Assembly: GCA_049840595.1 (NCBI GenBank)
Contig: JASGKO010000014.1
Coordinates: 18,220 to 82,219 of the forward strand
Source: JASGKO01 sp049840595
GTDB taxonomy: Bacteria; Verrucomicrobiota; Verrucomicrobiia; Chthoniobacterales; Chthoniobacteraceae
Length of the DNA stretch: 64,000 bases
Direction: 5' to 3'
A program made the position numbers and the translations under genes. The notes beneath the pieces were generated by a model. That model was not told where the DNA came from. It did not search any database and saw nothing but the letters and a program-made list of their open reading frames with translations. Positions 20,664 to 29,923 of this stretch are shown piece by piece; the first letter of the stretch is position 1, and every line of letters starts with the position of its first letter.

Positions 20664-22484
20664 TTACACCACCTTGACCGTGGCGCGCTTGCGCGCGGTG
20701 GCGTCGAGCACCTTCTTGCGCAGGCGCAGCGACTTCGGCGTCGCCTCGACGTATTCGTCGGGGGCGATGTATTCGAGCGCGCGCTCCAGGCTCATTTCGA
20801 GCGGCGGCGCGAGGGAGATGCCCTTGCCATCGCCAGTCGAGCGCATGTTCGAGAGCTTCTTCGCCTTGCACGGATTCACCGGCATGTCTTCGTTGCGGGC
20901 GTTTTCGCCGATGATCATGCCTTCATAAATCTCTTCCTGCGGCCCAATGAACAGACGGCCGCGCTCCTGGATGGTCTCCAGCGCATAGCTGGTGCTGACA
21001 CCGTTTTCCATCGCCACGAGCACGCCGTTGCCACGGGTGGGGATTTCGCCGCGATGCTCGCCGTATTCCTTGAAGAGGTGCGACATGATGCCGTGGCCCT
21101 TGGTGGCGTTGACGAGATCGGTCTCGAAGCCGATGAGGCCGCGGGTCGGGATGACCGCATTCACGGTCACGCTATGGGGATTGTGCTCCATGTTCGTGAT
21201 CTCGGCCTTGCGACCGGCCAGCGACTGCAGGATGCCGCCCAGGTTTTCCGACGGCACGTCCACATAGAGCGTCTCCAGCGGCTCGAGCAAGGAGCCATCG
21301 TCGGCGCGATGGAAAATCACTTCCGGACGCGAAACCAGAATCTCGAAACCTTCGCGGCGCATTTGCTCGACGAGAATCGCGATCTGCATTTCGCCGCGGG
21401 CGTTGACTTCAAACTGGCCGGCGGTGTCGGTGTCGTTGACCTGAAGGGCCACGTTCGTGCGGGTCTCCTTGATCAGGCGTTCGCGCACCTGGCGGGCGGT
21501 GAGCAGCTTGCCTTCACGACCGGCGAGCGGGCCGTCGTTGATGCAAATACCCATGGTGATCGTCGGCGGATCGATCTCGATCGCGGGCAGCGCGGGACGC
21601 TCTTCGGTGTCGGTGATGGTTTCGCCGATGTAGGCGTCTTCAAAACCACAGATGCCGATGATGTCGCCTTCGCTGGCGTGCTTGGTTTCCACCTTGGCCA
21701 GGCCCTGGTGGGTAAGAATGGCGGTGATGTTCGCCCGCTCGCGGGTGCCATTGAGGGCGATGCGCACGGCGGTGCTCGCCGACGCTGATGCGACCGCTGA
21801 CGATGCGCCCGTAGGCGATACGACCGAGGTAGTCGCTGTAATCGAGATTGGAAACGAGGAACTGGAAATAGCTGACGTCGCTCTTCGGTGGCGGCGGGAT
21901 GTGCTTGATGATCGCCTCGTAGAGCGGCACCATGGTGTCGTTCTTCTCAGTGATCTCGTTCATCGCGTAGCCCTCGCTTGGCGCTCGCGTAAACGACCGG
22001 GAAATCGAGTTGCTCGTCGGTCGCGTTCAGTTCCAGGAAGAGCTCGAACACCATGTCGAGCACCTTGTGCGGGCGGGCGTTTTCGCGGTCGATCTTGTTG
22101 ATGACGACGATCGGCTTGGCCCCATTTTCGAGCGCCTTCTTGAGCACGAACTTCGTCTGCGGCCTGCGGGCCGTCGTGGGCGTCCACCACCAGGAGCACG
22201 CCGTCGATCATCTTCATGATGCGCTCGACTTCGCCGCCGAAGTCCGCGTGGCCGGGAGTGTCCACGATGTTGATGTGGTAATCCTTGTATTTGAACGCGG
22301 CGTTCTTGGCGCGGATGGTGATGCCCTTTTCACGCTCCAGGTCCATGGAGTCCATGATGCGTTCCTCGGCGAATTCCGCCTGGTTCGTGCGGAAGGTGCC
22401 CGCCTGCTTGAGCAGTTGGTCCACGAGCGTGGTCTTGCCGTGGTCCACGTGGGCGATGATGGCGATGTTACGAATATGTTCCAT
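20664..22484 (-). CDS. typA: Ribosome-associated GTPase TypA/BipA (three frameshifts)
   Basis: Start ATG 22484 (MEHIRNIAIIAHVDHGKTTL). The G domain has G1 AHVDHGKTT, G3 DTPGHADF and G4 NKID; then the EF-Tu-like domain 2, the EF-G-like V domain (TRGLIGFETDLVNATKGHGI) and the BipA C-terminal domain (EEIYEGMIIGENAR, NMRSTGDGKG). The protein is a translational GTPase that binds the 70S ribosome and helps 50S assembly under stress. It is spread over four frames, with breaks near 22160, 21970 and 21785. Removing one base at each site gives DGPQAQTKFVLKKALE, SAKEGYAMNEI and VGETAVRIALNG, exactly as in the family. Such triple breakage in a conserved gene argues for sequence errors. Confidence 0.93.
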
Positions 22485-22800
22485 GTCGAAGTTCTCTGGT
22501 TGTTCCCGATTCAAAGGGCCGGGACTATTACGCGGGAATCGCCCACCGTCAACCACCATAAGCAAGCTTCGTCCGAAACCTTTCTCCGACGGAAATGGCC
22601 CGATCCCATAAAAAATTTCCTTCCCGGCCAAAATTTGGCCTACGCGCCGGTGAGAAAAATGAGACCCCGGCCACCGCCCGCAGCACCCTCTCCGCTAAAA
22701 ACCAAAAAAACTGCAATTATCATAAGAGTTTTCTGGTTGACTCTTCAGAGAAAAGAGCGGAAAAAGAAAATGCACTGTATTTTTCATAATTACCACAGCC

Positions 22801-23355
22801 ATGAACAACCTGCTGACTGTTAAGGAAACCGCCGAATACCTGCGCATCCCCCTGCCCACGGTTTATTATCTCGTGCAGCGGGGGCAGCTTCCGGCGATCC
22901 AGATCGGGGGCCGCTGGCGCGTGAAGAAAGAGCTCATCGACAGTGATATTTTGCGCAAGCGCAGCGAGACCCAGCCCAGCGTGCTCGTGGTGGACGACGA
23001 TCCCGGCCTGCAGGGCATGTTCAAGCTTTTCCTCAAGAAGGCGGGCTTCAGCCGCATGGTCGTGGGCACTGGCAAGGAAGCCATCGCCGCGCTCAAGAAA
23101 AAGAAATTCGACCTCTGCTTCCTCGATCTCATGCTGCCCGACATCATGGGCGACGAAATCTACAAGGTGGCGCGTGAGGTGGATCCCAACCTCGCAATCG
23201 TGATCATCACCGGCTATCCGGATAGCGAGATCCTCGACAATATTCTCAAGTTTGGCCCCGTGACCGTGCTCAAGAAGCCGCTCAAGGTGGATCAGCTCTC
23301 GCAGACGCTCAAGATGCTCGGCCACAAGGCGGCCGCCAAGAGCATCGCCGCCTAA
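22801..23355 (+). CDS. Excisionase-type HTH domain fused to a response-regulator receiver
   Basis: Residues 1-50 are an excisionase/MerR-like winged helix (LLTVKETAEYLRIPLPTVYYL, then GGRWRVKKELID). From about residue 60 a complete CheY-like receiver follows: acidic pocket VVDDD (64-67), phosphoacceptor D109 in LCFLDLMLPDIMGDE, T137 in IIITGYP and K159 in VLKKPL. It is 184 residues long with a very short linker. The usual order in response regulators is receiver first, DNA-binding domain last, so this one is inverted. Likely a transcription factor switched by phosphorylation; no histidine kinase is encoded nearby. A clear terminator follows. Start ATG 22801; the 300 bases upstream to typA hold the two divergent promoters. 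Confidence 0.88.
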   Translation: MNNLLTVKETAEYLRIPLPTVYYLVQRGQLPAIQIGGRWRVKKELIDSDILRKRSETQPSVLVVDDDPGLQGMFKLFLKKAGFSRMVVGTGKEAIAALKKKKFDLCFLDLMLPDIMGDEIYKVAREVDPNLAIVIITGYPDSEILDNILKFGPVTVLKKPLKVDQLSQTLKMLGHKAAAKSIAA

Positions 23356-23399
23356 TTCCCAGCGGGGCTGGATTCCGCGCCGCTCCCTGTCTTTTCTCA

Positions 23400-23434
23400 A
23401 GCCATCCGTTTCTCGAAACGGATGGCTTTTTCTT
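23400..23434 (+). terminator. Rho-independent terminator of the HTH-receiver gene
   Basis: 12-bp stem AGCCATCCGTTT / AAACGGATGGCT with loop CTCG, then TTTTTCTTT. Confidence 0.93.
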
Positions 23435-23455
23435 TGACAGAATCGTCGTCCCCCA

Positions 23456-24403
23456 TCATTGACCGCCCCCCATAGTCTTGCTCATTTGGATGCCCATCTG
23501 CTCCATCTTGAGCATCTGGTCGAGGTAATTTTGCAATGCCGTGACCTGGTCGGTGGTGAGGAGACTCCGCGCCCGGGCGATGACCTGCTGGTTGATCTGC
23601 TCCTGGTTCTGCATGAATTGGTTTGTCTGGTCCTCGTTGCTCATCGCGGACATTTGCTCCTTCATCGTGGCGTTGCTGCCGACGTCCAGCACACTCGAGG
23701 GCATCTGGGCGCGAACGTCGGACATGATCTGCATCAGGCCATCGCGTTGGGAATCGCTCAACGCATTCTGGCCGGTGAGCCCTTGGGAGAACTGGTTGAG
23801 CACCATGTGATCGCTCACGGACTTTTGGTACGACTCATACTGCGCATAACCGTCATCGCCGAGAAATTGCTTCAGCGCCGCAGTTGCATCGGCGGTTGGA
23901 TCGCCGTTTTTTCCATCGTTCATGCGCGCCATTTGCAGATCGGAGAGCAGGCCATACAGCTTGTCCGCATCCCCTGCGGAAAGGTGCAGTTGCTTCACCA
24001 GATCGGCATACAGCATCGGCATTGTGATGCGTTGCTGGGCCTTGATCATCTCCCGCATCTTCGGGTCCTTGAGCATCTTCATGTAGGCGGCCAGCGGCCC
24101 CTTGCCCTGGGAATCGTCCGGCTTCGGCGTGGCCGAGGGCGCCGCAGTGGCCGGGACCGCGCTCAGCTTGGAGCGAAGCTGGCTCGCCTCGGAATTAAGG
24201 GCGTCGTTGCGCTTTTGCAGCCCGGCGAGTTTTCCGGTGAGCGATTCGTCCTGAATCCTTTGCTCATCCTGCTGGTGCGTAAGCGAGGCAATCAGCGCCG
24301 CTTGGTTTTTAATGGTAATGGCCTGCCAGATGGCCAGGGCCGCAAGCACGGGAGTGGCCACGACGGCCAGCACGATGACGATGGGGAGGATCGCGCGTTT
24401 CAT
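23456..24403 (-). CDS. Membrane-anchored coiled-coil protein, hypothetical
   Basis: 315 residues. One N-terminal membrane helix (LPIVIVLAVVATPVLAALAIW, about 5-26), then a coiled coil (QQDEQRIQDESLTGKLAGLQ to QLRSKL, about 43-82), a P/A/T-rich linker, and a helical domain with many M and Q residues (MKMLKDPKMREMIKAQQRIT; QEQINQQVIARARSLLTTDQ). No family recognised; similar Gln/Met-rich proteins in Verrucomicrobia are annotated only as hypothetical. It probably faces the periplasm. It is divergent from the small membrane protein gene at 24505. Confidence 0.75.
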   Translation of the reverse strand: MKRAILPIVIVLAVVATPVLAALAIWQAITIKNQAALIASLTHQQDEQRIQDESLTGKLAGLQKRNDALNSEASQLRSKLSAVPATAAPSATPKPDDSQGKGPLAAYMKMLKDPKMREMIKAQQRITMPMLYADLVKQLHLSAGDADKLYGLLSDLQMARMNDGKNGDPTADATAALKQFLGDDGYAQYESYQKSVSDHMVLNQFSQGLTGQNALSDSQRDGLMQIMSDVRAQMPSSVLDVGSNATMKEQMSAMSNEDQTNQFMQNQEQINQQVIARARSLLTTDQVTALQNYLDQMLKMEQMGIQMSKTMGGGQ

Positions 24404-24504
24404 GGCAGGGATGGGAACATTTTAAAGCGCTCCCGCCAAGTGAAATAGGTGCGGTGAAAAAAGCCGCTCCCCCGGCCTCCGGCTCCCATGCTAAATTCCC
24501 GGCC

Positions 24505-24777
24505 ATGGGCCTGTTCCGCGATCTCCAAAGCAAACGCCTCCTCCACCTCAAAGGCATCCTGTTTCTCCTCATGGGGCTGATCGCCGCCGGGCTGCTCCTG
24601 CTCAAATCGCCGGATCTCGCCACCGCCTTGCTCCTCGCCATCACGGTCTGGGCCTTCTGCCGCTTTTACTACTTTCTCTTCTACGTGCTGGAAAACTACG
24701 CCGGCCGCGACCGCAAATATGCCGGGCTGTGGGACGCGTTGAAATATGCAGCCCGGGGAAAAGACCCCTCGATTTAG
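24505..24777 (+). CDS. Small two-helix membrane protein, hypothetical
   Basis: Start chosen at ATG 24505 (MGLFRDLQSKRLLHLKGILF); a GTG at 24454 would add 17 residues with no better ribosome binding site. The 90 residues hold two membrane helices (ILFLLMGLIAAGLLLL and ATALLLAITVWAFCRFYYFLFYVL) and a basic, tyrosine-containing tail (ENYAGRDRKYAGLWDALKYA). The layout of basic ends and two close helices suggests both ends in the cytoplasm. Function unknown. Confidence 0.65.
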   Translation: MGLFRDLQSKRLLHLKGILFLLMGLIAAGLLLLKSPDLATALLLAITVWAFCRFYYFLFYVLENYAGRDRKYAGLWDALKYAARGKDPSI

Positions 24778-24822
24778 CCAGTTGCCTGGAGCGGCGGTGT
24801 GCTCAGCCGACGCTCAACCCGC

Positions 24823-26082
24823 TCAAGCCGGCCTCCCCAGGCGCTCCAGCACCGGGGTGTAAACTTTCTCCGGGGCCAGGTATTCGGCGGCGGCGGCAAA
24901 GGCCCGATCTTCCAGGTTCACCCGCCGGGTTTCATCGAGCAGCAGTTGCGTCAGCTCCCGGGCAAATTCGGCGGCGGCATCCGCTACGCACACTTCACTG
25001 GCGGTGAGAAAGCCCAGCCCCTGCACGCCGACCGTCGTGGTCACGCAGGCCTTTCCATAAGCGAGCGCCTCCACCAGCTTGATCTTCACCCCGCTGCCGA
25101 CCAGCAACGGCACAACCACCGCGGCCGCCGCGGCGTATTCGACCTCCAGATCCTCGCAGAGACCGAGCAATTCCACGCCTTCCGGCGGGTTCGGAATTTT
25201 TTCACAGACCTTTCCGCAGACCCGCAACTGCGCCGACGGCACCGCCGCGCGGACTTGCGGCCAGACTTGCTCCAGGAACCAGGTAAGCCCCTGCACATTC
25301 GCCACGTAGGCCGAGCCGACAAACAGACACCGCCCGACTTTGACGTTTCCCGGGAGCCGCCCCTTGAGTTGCTTCAATCGCGCCGCCTTGAGCATGGTGT
25401 GAATCTCGGCGGCAGGCAGCAACTGGCGAAAAGCCGCGGCGTCTTCATCACTGATCGCCAGCACCACATCCGCCCGCGCCAGCAGCTCGCGCTCCATTGC
25501 TTCCCCGGGATAGACGCTTTGGTCGGCCAGCCCCTGCGCGGCGAAGTCCGCCGCTTTTTTGTGCATCACATCGTGGGTCAACACCGCCCGCACCGGCTTT
25601 CGCGAAGCATCCGGGGTGGTCAAGCAGGGCGCCATCCAGCAGTAGTTCGCCAGCACCGCATCGGGCTGGAGCCGGGCCGTCCATTCCGCCGCGAGCCGCT
25701 GCTCCTCCGCATCCGCCGGTCGTCCGCTCCAGGCGACGCGAAAACTGCGCGGGGCGAAGCGACCGGGAAATACTTTGCGCAAGAACGCTTTCCCCGTCTC
25801 CTTCAGCCACACGGAAGGGCGGATGAAAGAATGGCCCACCCGCACGCACCCGGGTAAATGCACCTTCATCACGCGAAAGACCTCCGGGTCCACCCGATAG
25901 ACCGGCACCCCGCCCGCAAATTGAGGATGCGTGATCACGCACTGGATCTTCCAGCCCTCCGCCGCCGCCTGCCGCAGGAAATCGAACGAATACGCCTCGC
26001 TCCCACCCGTCCCGGGAAACACCGATTGCCGCGAAAATACGAGCATCGTCTTGCGGGGGGTGGAAGTCACTCTGGAGGCCAT
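24823..26082 (-). CDS. Glycosyltransferase, GT4-like (GT-B fold)
   Basis: Start taken at ATG 26082 (MASRVTSTPRKTMLVFSRQS); the second ATG at 26046 is also possible, and a longer upstream ORF is not supported. Features: N-terminal loop FPGTGGSEAYSFDFLRQAAA (acceptor side), a central ISDEDAAAFR segment, CLFVGSAYVANVQGLTWFLE, and the C-terminal donor-binding motif PLLVGSGVKIKLVEALAYGK with VTTTVGVQGL, typical of family 4 enzymes. It would transfer a sugar from a nucleotide donor, probably for exopolysaccharide or lipid-linked glycans. No other glycan genes are adjacent, so the acceptor cannot be guessed. Its 5' region borders the AT-rich GH25 gene. Confidence 0.85.
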   Translation of the reverse strand: MASRVTSTPRKTMLVFSRQSVFPGTGGSEAYSFDFLRQAAAEGWKIQCVITHPQFAGGVPVYRVDPEVFRVMKVHLPGCVRVGHSFIRPSVWLKETGKAFLRKVFPGRFAPRSFRVAWSGRPADAEEQRLAAEWTARLQPDAVLANYCWMAPCLTTPDASRKPVRAVLTHDVMHKKAADFAAQGLADQSVYPGEAMERELLARADVVLAISDEDAAAFRQLLPAAEIHTMLKAARLKQLKGRLPGNVKVGRCLFVGSAYVANVQGLTWFLEQVWPQVRAAVPSAQLRVCGKVCEKIPNPPEGVELLGLCEDLEVEYAAAAAVVVPLLVGSGVKIKLVEALAYGKACVTTTVGVQGLGFLTASEVCVADAAAEFARELTQLLLDETRRVNLEDRAFAAAAEYLAPEKVYTPVLERLGRPA

Positions 26083-26241
26083 GAAAGAAAACACGAAAGT
26101 TTGCCAAATCCAGTCAAATTTTCGAGAAGTATATCGATCCACCAGCCGCCTGTCCATCCTCATCAACGCTAAAAAAACGAGGCACACCGTGTCCTAAGCG
26201 GGTGATTCTGAAATTCAGCTTTTCAACTACGTTTTTCCTTT

Positions 26242-29200
26242 TTACGGAGTGGTCACGCTGGCCTGCACCGCATCCAATTTACTGGAATCATGCAACGACG
26301 TTGCAGTGATCAAACAGTTTTGGATTACATTCGATTCAACAGCTTTAGTCGCACGAATCGAAACAAAAATTAGGCGCTTCTTTCTTGGCTTTAATGTTAC
26401 CTCAAAGCTTCCATCTCTTATTTTTGGGCTAATGTCTTTCGCTCCTTCAAAATATTCAACCACAAAGCCTGCTGCTATGACCGAACGGCAGGAAAGAATG
26501 AATGTATCTGCCGCAGTTCCATTATTTTGCAGTATAATTTTGAATTTTTTGACCTTCTTCGGCTTCACGATTTCCGAAAAGCTTTGGTTATCGCCATTTG
26601 CATTATATAAAGTCTTTCCTCTCCAGTCGTTTTTGCCCCAATCGGCAATCCACAAATCAGGCTGAAACGTATTTTGTCCTGTAGTAAAGAGTGCAGATGT
26701 AGAGTAGTCGCTCCAATTTCCGTGACTATCTTCGTAACGTACCGCCCAGCGATAAATGGTTAACGATTGTAATTCAGAGACATCATATGAGGCCTTATCA
26801 GTAGTATCTTCTCCAGTATCTACCACCACCTGATTGTTGCTCGCTTGTGAAATCACCCATTCACTTGCAAATTGAGTATCCCCAATATCTGGATCACTGA
26901 ATTCACTAGCTTGTAAGGTGGGATTCACGGAAACCCCCGTTGCACCATTTAAAGGTAATAAGCTGGTAGGTATATCAGGTGGCTCATTGGTCGGGGTTGG
27001 AGTCGGGGTTGGAGTCGGGGTTGGAGTCGGGGTTGGAGTCGGGGTTGGAGTCGGGGTTGGAGTCGGGGTTGGAGTCGGGGTTGGAGTCGGGGTTGGAGTT
27101 GGAGTCGGGGTTGGAGTTGGAGTCGGGGTTGGAGTTGGAGTCGGGGTTGGAGTTGGAGTCGGGGTTGGAGTTGGAGTTGGAGTTGGAGTTGGAGTTGGAG
27201 TTGGAGTCGGAGTCGGAGTCGGAGTTGGAGTCGGAGTCGGAGTCGGAGTCGGAGTCGGAGTCGGAGTCGGAGTCGGAGTCGGAGTCGGAGTCGGGGTTGG
27301 AGTCGGGGTTGGAGTCGGAGTCGGAGTCGGAGTCGGAGTCGGAGTCGGAGTCGGAGTTGGAGTCGGAGTCGGAGTCGGAGTCGGAGTCGGAGTCGGAGTC
27401 GGAGTCGGAGTCGGGGTTGGAGTCGGAGTCGGAGTCGGGGTCGTTCCTCTAATTTTTAAAGAATCCAATGTAATTGCAGGATTAAGAGCATCTAGATCAG
27501 GAGGGTAGGCTGTATTGGTAGTTTGGTATTGTTCTATCACCCAAGGCCATATCGTCGGATTCCAATAAGCATCCCCGGATAACGGAATAACTGGCTGACT
27601 ATATTGAGTAGCCCCACCAGCAATCGCGATCCAAAGCTTATAGTTACCTTGATCTAATAATTGCGCCAGATTACCAGCATAAGACTGAGTCATATATAGA
27701 ATTGGGTAAACATCAGGCATATATGTCTGAAATTCAGAAGTCCAAGCCTCAACCCAATTTGCCATGGCTGACCAACCAGTTGAAGATGTAGTCCAAGCAG
27801 CGCTAAATCCACCATTGCCCGAGTCATCTTCCAAATCGAGCGCTGGAAGCAAATTCCCTACAGTAAGGTATGGTTTTGCAGTTTGATAAAAGAAGTCAGC
27901 CTCGGCTTTAGCATCCATTATTACAGAATTATAATTTGCAGGATCAATAGTTACGAATGTCTTGTTTGAAGAATCCCAATAATCGTCCGGATCAGCATAA
28001 TCAAACATTCCAACTGCAAATCCTGCAGGTTGATCTGACATATTACTTGGAAGAGGTAAGTCATTGTGATTATCCTGTGTGGCTTTTATGTATGCAAATG
28101 AGGTTCCCGCTGAAGTTTCCTGAGACCAAGAAACAGCATCACCATGAGTATTAAAATCTACACCTAAAACCTCTGTTTGCGAGCCGGTTGCAGTCGTAAA
28201 ACTGTATATGCTTGACCAATTGCCGTAGGCCGCGCTGCTGCGACCGTGAACCTCCCAATAGTAAGTAGTTCCCGCAGCCAGCGCCGAAGATGGCGTGTAG
28301 CTGGTATCTGCAGGTGTTGCATTAATCAACACACTTGAGCCTCCCGTACTAGCGGTTGGATCGGTTGGAAGATCTGCCGCACTGGTAGCCACCATAATCC
28401 GGTAACCGCTGTCGGCACCACTAACGGTGGTCCAGCTAAAGGCCGGAGTTGTAGACTGACCACTGCTCCCATTACCCGGTGCACTTAATGCTGGCGCCGG
28501 CAGATTAGAAACGGCTGCCGCAGTCGTAAAACTGTATATGCTTGACCAATTGCCGTAGGCCGCGCTGCTGCGACCGTGAACCTCCCAATAGTAAGTAGTT
28601 CCCGCAGCCAGCGCCGAAGATGGCGTGTAGCTGGTACCTGCAGGTGTTGCATTAATCAACACACTTGAGCCTCCCGTACTAGCGGTTGGATCGGTTGGAA
28701 GATCTACCGCACTGGTAGCCACTATAATCCGGTAACCGCTGTCGGCACCACTAACGGTGGTCCAGCTAAAGGCCGGAGTTGTAGACTGACCACTGCTCCC
28801 ATTACCCGGTGCACTTAATGCTGGCGCCGGCAGATTAGAAACGGCTGCCGCAGTCGTAAAACTGTATATGCTTGACCAATTGCCGTAGGCCGCGCTGCTG
28901 CGACCGTGAACCTCCCAATAGTAAGTAGTTCCCGCAGCCAGCGCCGAAGATGGCGTGTAGCTGGTACCTGCAGGCGTTGCATTAATCAACACACTTGAGC
29001 CTCCCGTACTAGCGGTTGGATCGGTTGGAAGATCTACCGCACTGGTAGCCACTATAATCCGGTAACCGCTGTCGGCACCACTAACGGTGGTCCAGCTAAA
29101 GGCCGGAGTTGTAGACTGACCACTGCTCCCATTACCCGGTGCACTTAATGCTGGCGCCGGCAGATTAGAAACGGCTGCCGCAGTCGTAAAACTGTATATG

Positions 29201-29697
29201 CTTGACCAATTGCCGTAGGCCGCGCTGCTGCGACCGTGAACCTCCCAATAGTAAGTAGTTCCCGCAGCCAGCGCCGAAGATGGCGTGTAGCTGGTACCTG
29301 CAGGTGTTGCATTAATCAACACACTTGAGCCTCCCGTACTAGCGGTTGGATCGGTTGGAAGATCTGCCGCACTGGTAGCCACCATAATCCGGTAACCGCT
29401 GTCGGCACCACTAACGGTGGTCCAGCTAAAGGCCGGAGTTGTAGACTGACCACTGCTCCCATTGCCCGGTGCACTTAATGCTGGCGCCGACAGATTAGCA
29501 TATACCTGCCCAGGAAAAAAGATCCCGCAACTACTCAAGAATATAAATATTATAAGAGAGTGTTGATTTTTAGGGTACAAGCTTCCCGCTCGGAACAATT
29601 TTGCCAGAAGCAAATCAATAAACGACCGAATAGTCATAAAGCACCACTCATGTATAACTAAACCGTTTCTATAAATTATTGTCCGTGTCCTTGCCAT
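26242..29697 (-). CDS. Secreted GH25 muramidase with four FN3-like repeats and a long TP linker
   Basis: Start ATG 29697, preceded by AAGGA at good distance; a hydrophobic stretch (SLIIFIFLSSCGIFFPGQVYA) acts as signal peptide. Then four FN3-like units of 110 residues, nearly identical; a GH25 lysozyme domain (VLGVDFNTHGDAVSWSQ, FAYIKATQ, acidic pair in LLPALDLEDD) of about 200 residues; a (TP)n linker of about 150 residues; another FN3/Ig-like domain (PPDIPTSLLPLNGATGVSV to FTTGQN); and a C-terminal beta domain (KKFKIILQNNGTAADTFIL). GH25 enzymes cut the peptidoglycan glycan strand. A secreted form with adhesion-type repeats suggests attack on other bacteria or a defence role; that is inference. 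The coding sequence is visibly AT-richer than both neighbours, a sign of transfer. Confidence 0.85.
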   Translation of the reverse strand: MARTRTIIYRNGLVIHEWCFMTIRSFIDLLLAKLFRAGSLYPKNQHSLIIFIFLSSCGIFFPGQVYANLSAPALSAPGNGSSGQSTTPAFSWTTVSGADSGYRIMVATSAADLPTDPTASTGGSSVLINATPAGTSYTPSSALAAGTTYYWEVHGRSSAAYGNWSSIYSFTTAAAVSNLPAPALSAPGNGSSGQSTTPAFSWTTVSGADSGYRIIVATSAVDLPTDPTASTGGSSVLINATPAGTSYTPSSALAAGTTYYWEVHGRSSAAYGNWSSIYSFTTAAAVSNLPAPALSAPGNGSSGQSTTPAFSWTTVSGADSGYRIIVATSAVDLPTDPTASTGGSSVLINATPAGTSYTPSSALAAGTTYYWEVHGRSSAAYGNWSSIYSFTTAAAVSNLPAPALSAPGNGSSGQSTTPAFSWTTVSGADSGYRIMVATSAADLPTDPTASTGGSSVLINATPADTSYTPSSALAAGTTYYWEVHGRSSAAYGNWSSIYSFTTATGSQTEVLGVDFNTHGDAVSWSQETSAGTSFAYIKATQDNHNDLPLPSNMSDQPAGFAVGMFDYADPDDYWDSSNKTFVTIDPANYNSVIMDAKAEADFFYQTAKPYLTVGNLLPALDLEDDSGNGGFSAAWTTSSTGWSAMANWVEAWTSEFQTYMPDVYPILYMTQSYAGNLAQLLDQGNYKLWIAIAGGATQYSQPVIPLSGDAYWNPTIWPWVIEQYQTTNTAYPPDLDALNPAITLDSLKIRGTTPTPTPTPTPTPTPTPTPTPTPTPTPTPTPTPTPTPTPTPTPTPTPTPTPTPTPTPTPTPTPTPTPTPTPTPTPTPTPTPTPTPTPTPTPTPTPTPTPTPTPTPTPTPTPTPTPTPTPTPTPTPTPTPTPTPTPTPTPTPTPTPTPTPTPTNEPPDIPTSLLPLNGATGVSVNPTLQASEFSDPDIGDTQFASEWVISQASNNQVVVDTGEDTTDKASYDVSELQSLTIYRWAVRYEDSHGNWSDYSTSALFTTGQNTFQPDLWIADWGKNDWRGKTLYNANGDNQSFSEIVKPKKVKKFKIILQNNGTAADTFILSCRSVIAAGFVVEYFEGAKDISPKIRDGSFEVTLKPRKKRLIFVSIRATKAVESNVIQNCLITATSLHDSSKLDAVQASVTTP
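26991..27442. repeat. Low-complexity DNA coding a (TP)n linker
   Basis: About 450 bases of GGAGTC, GGGGTT and GGAGTT hexamers; on the minus strand it reads TPTPTP. The hexamers fall in homogeneous blocks (GGAGTCGGGGTT first, GGAGTC later), as expected from slippage. Copy number here should be regarded as uncertain. Confidence 0.95.
28191..29490. repeat. Four near-identical 330-bp tandem repeats (FN3-like units)
   Basis: Units start at 28191, 28521, 28851 and 29181, an exact 330-base period; the first 300 or so bases of each are almost identical, with only scattered substitutions (for example GGTATCTGC in one versus GGTACCTGC in three). The near identity at DNA level points to recent amplification or gene conversion. 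Confidence 0.97.
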
Positions 29698-29923
29698 TTG
29701 CCGATCCTTTCCTTGGTATTTTGATGCCGAGCGGATGCTATTATCTACACAACATCCCGCGAAACAAACTTTATCTTAATTTTTCCTTAATTTTTTATGC
29801 AGTATTTTCGTTGCTTTTCGTAGAGATGAATTTTCTCCCCGCAATCCATCTCGTGAATTCTGTTAAATCAATTTCATACTTCCGCTGGGCACTCTACTTT
29901 TGAATTTTCACCCTTCCAAAGGT

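Noticed and set aside
26918..27508. Plus-strand ORF coding (GV)n and another coding (LES)n
   Set aside because: Shadow frames of the (TP)n linker of the GH25 protein.
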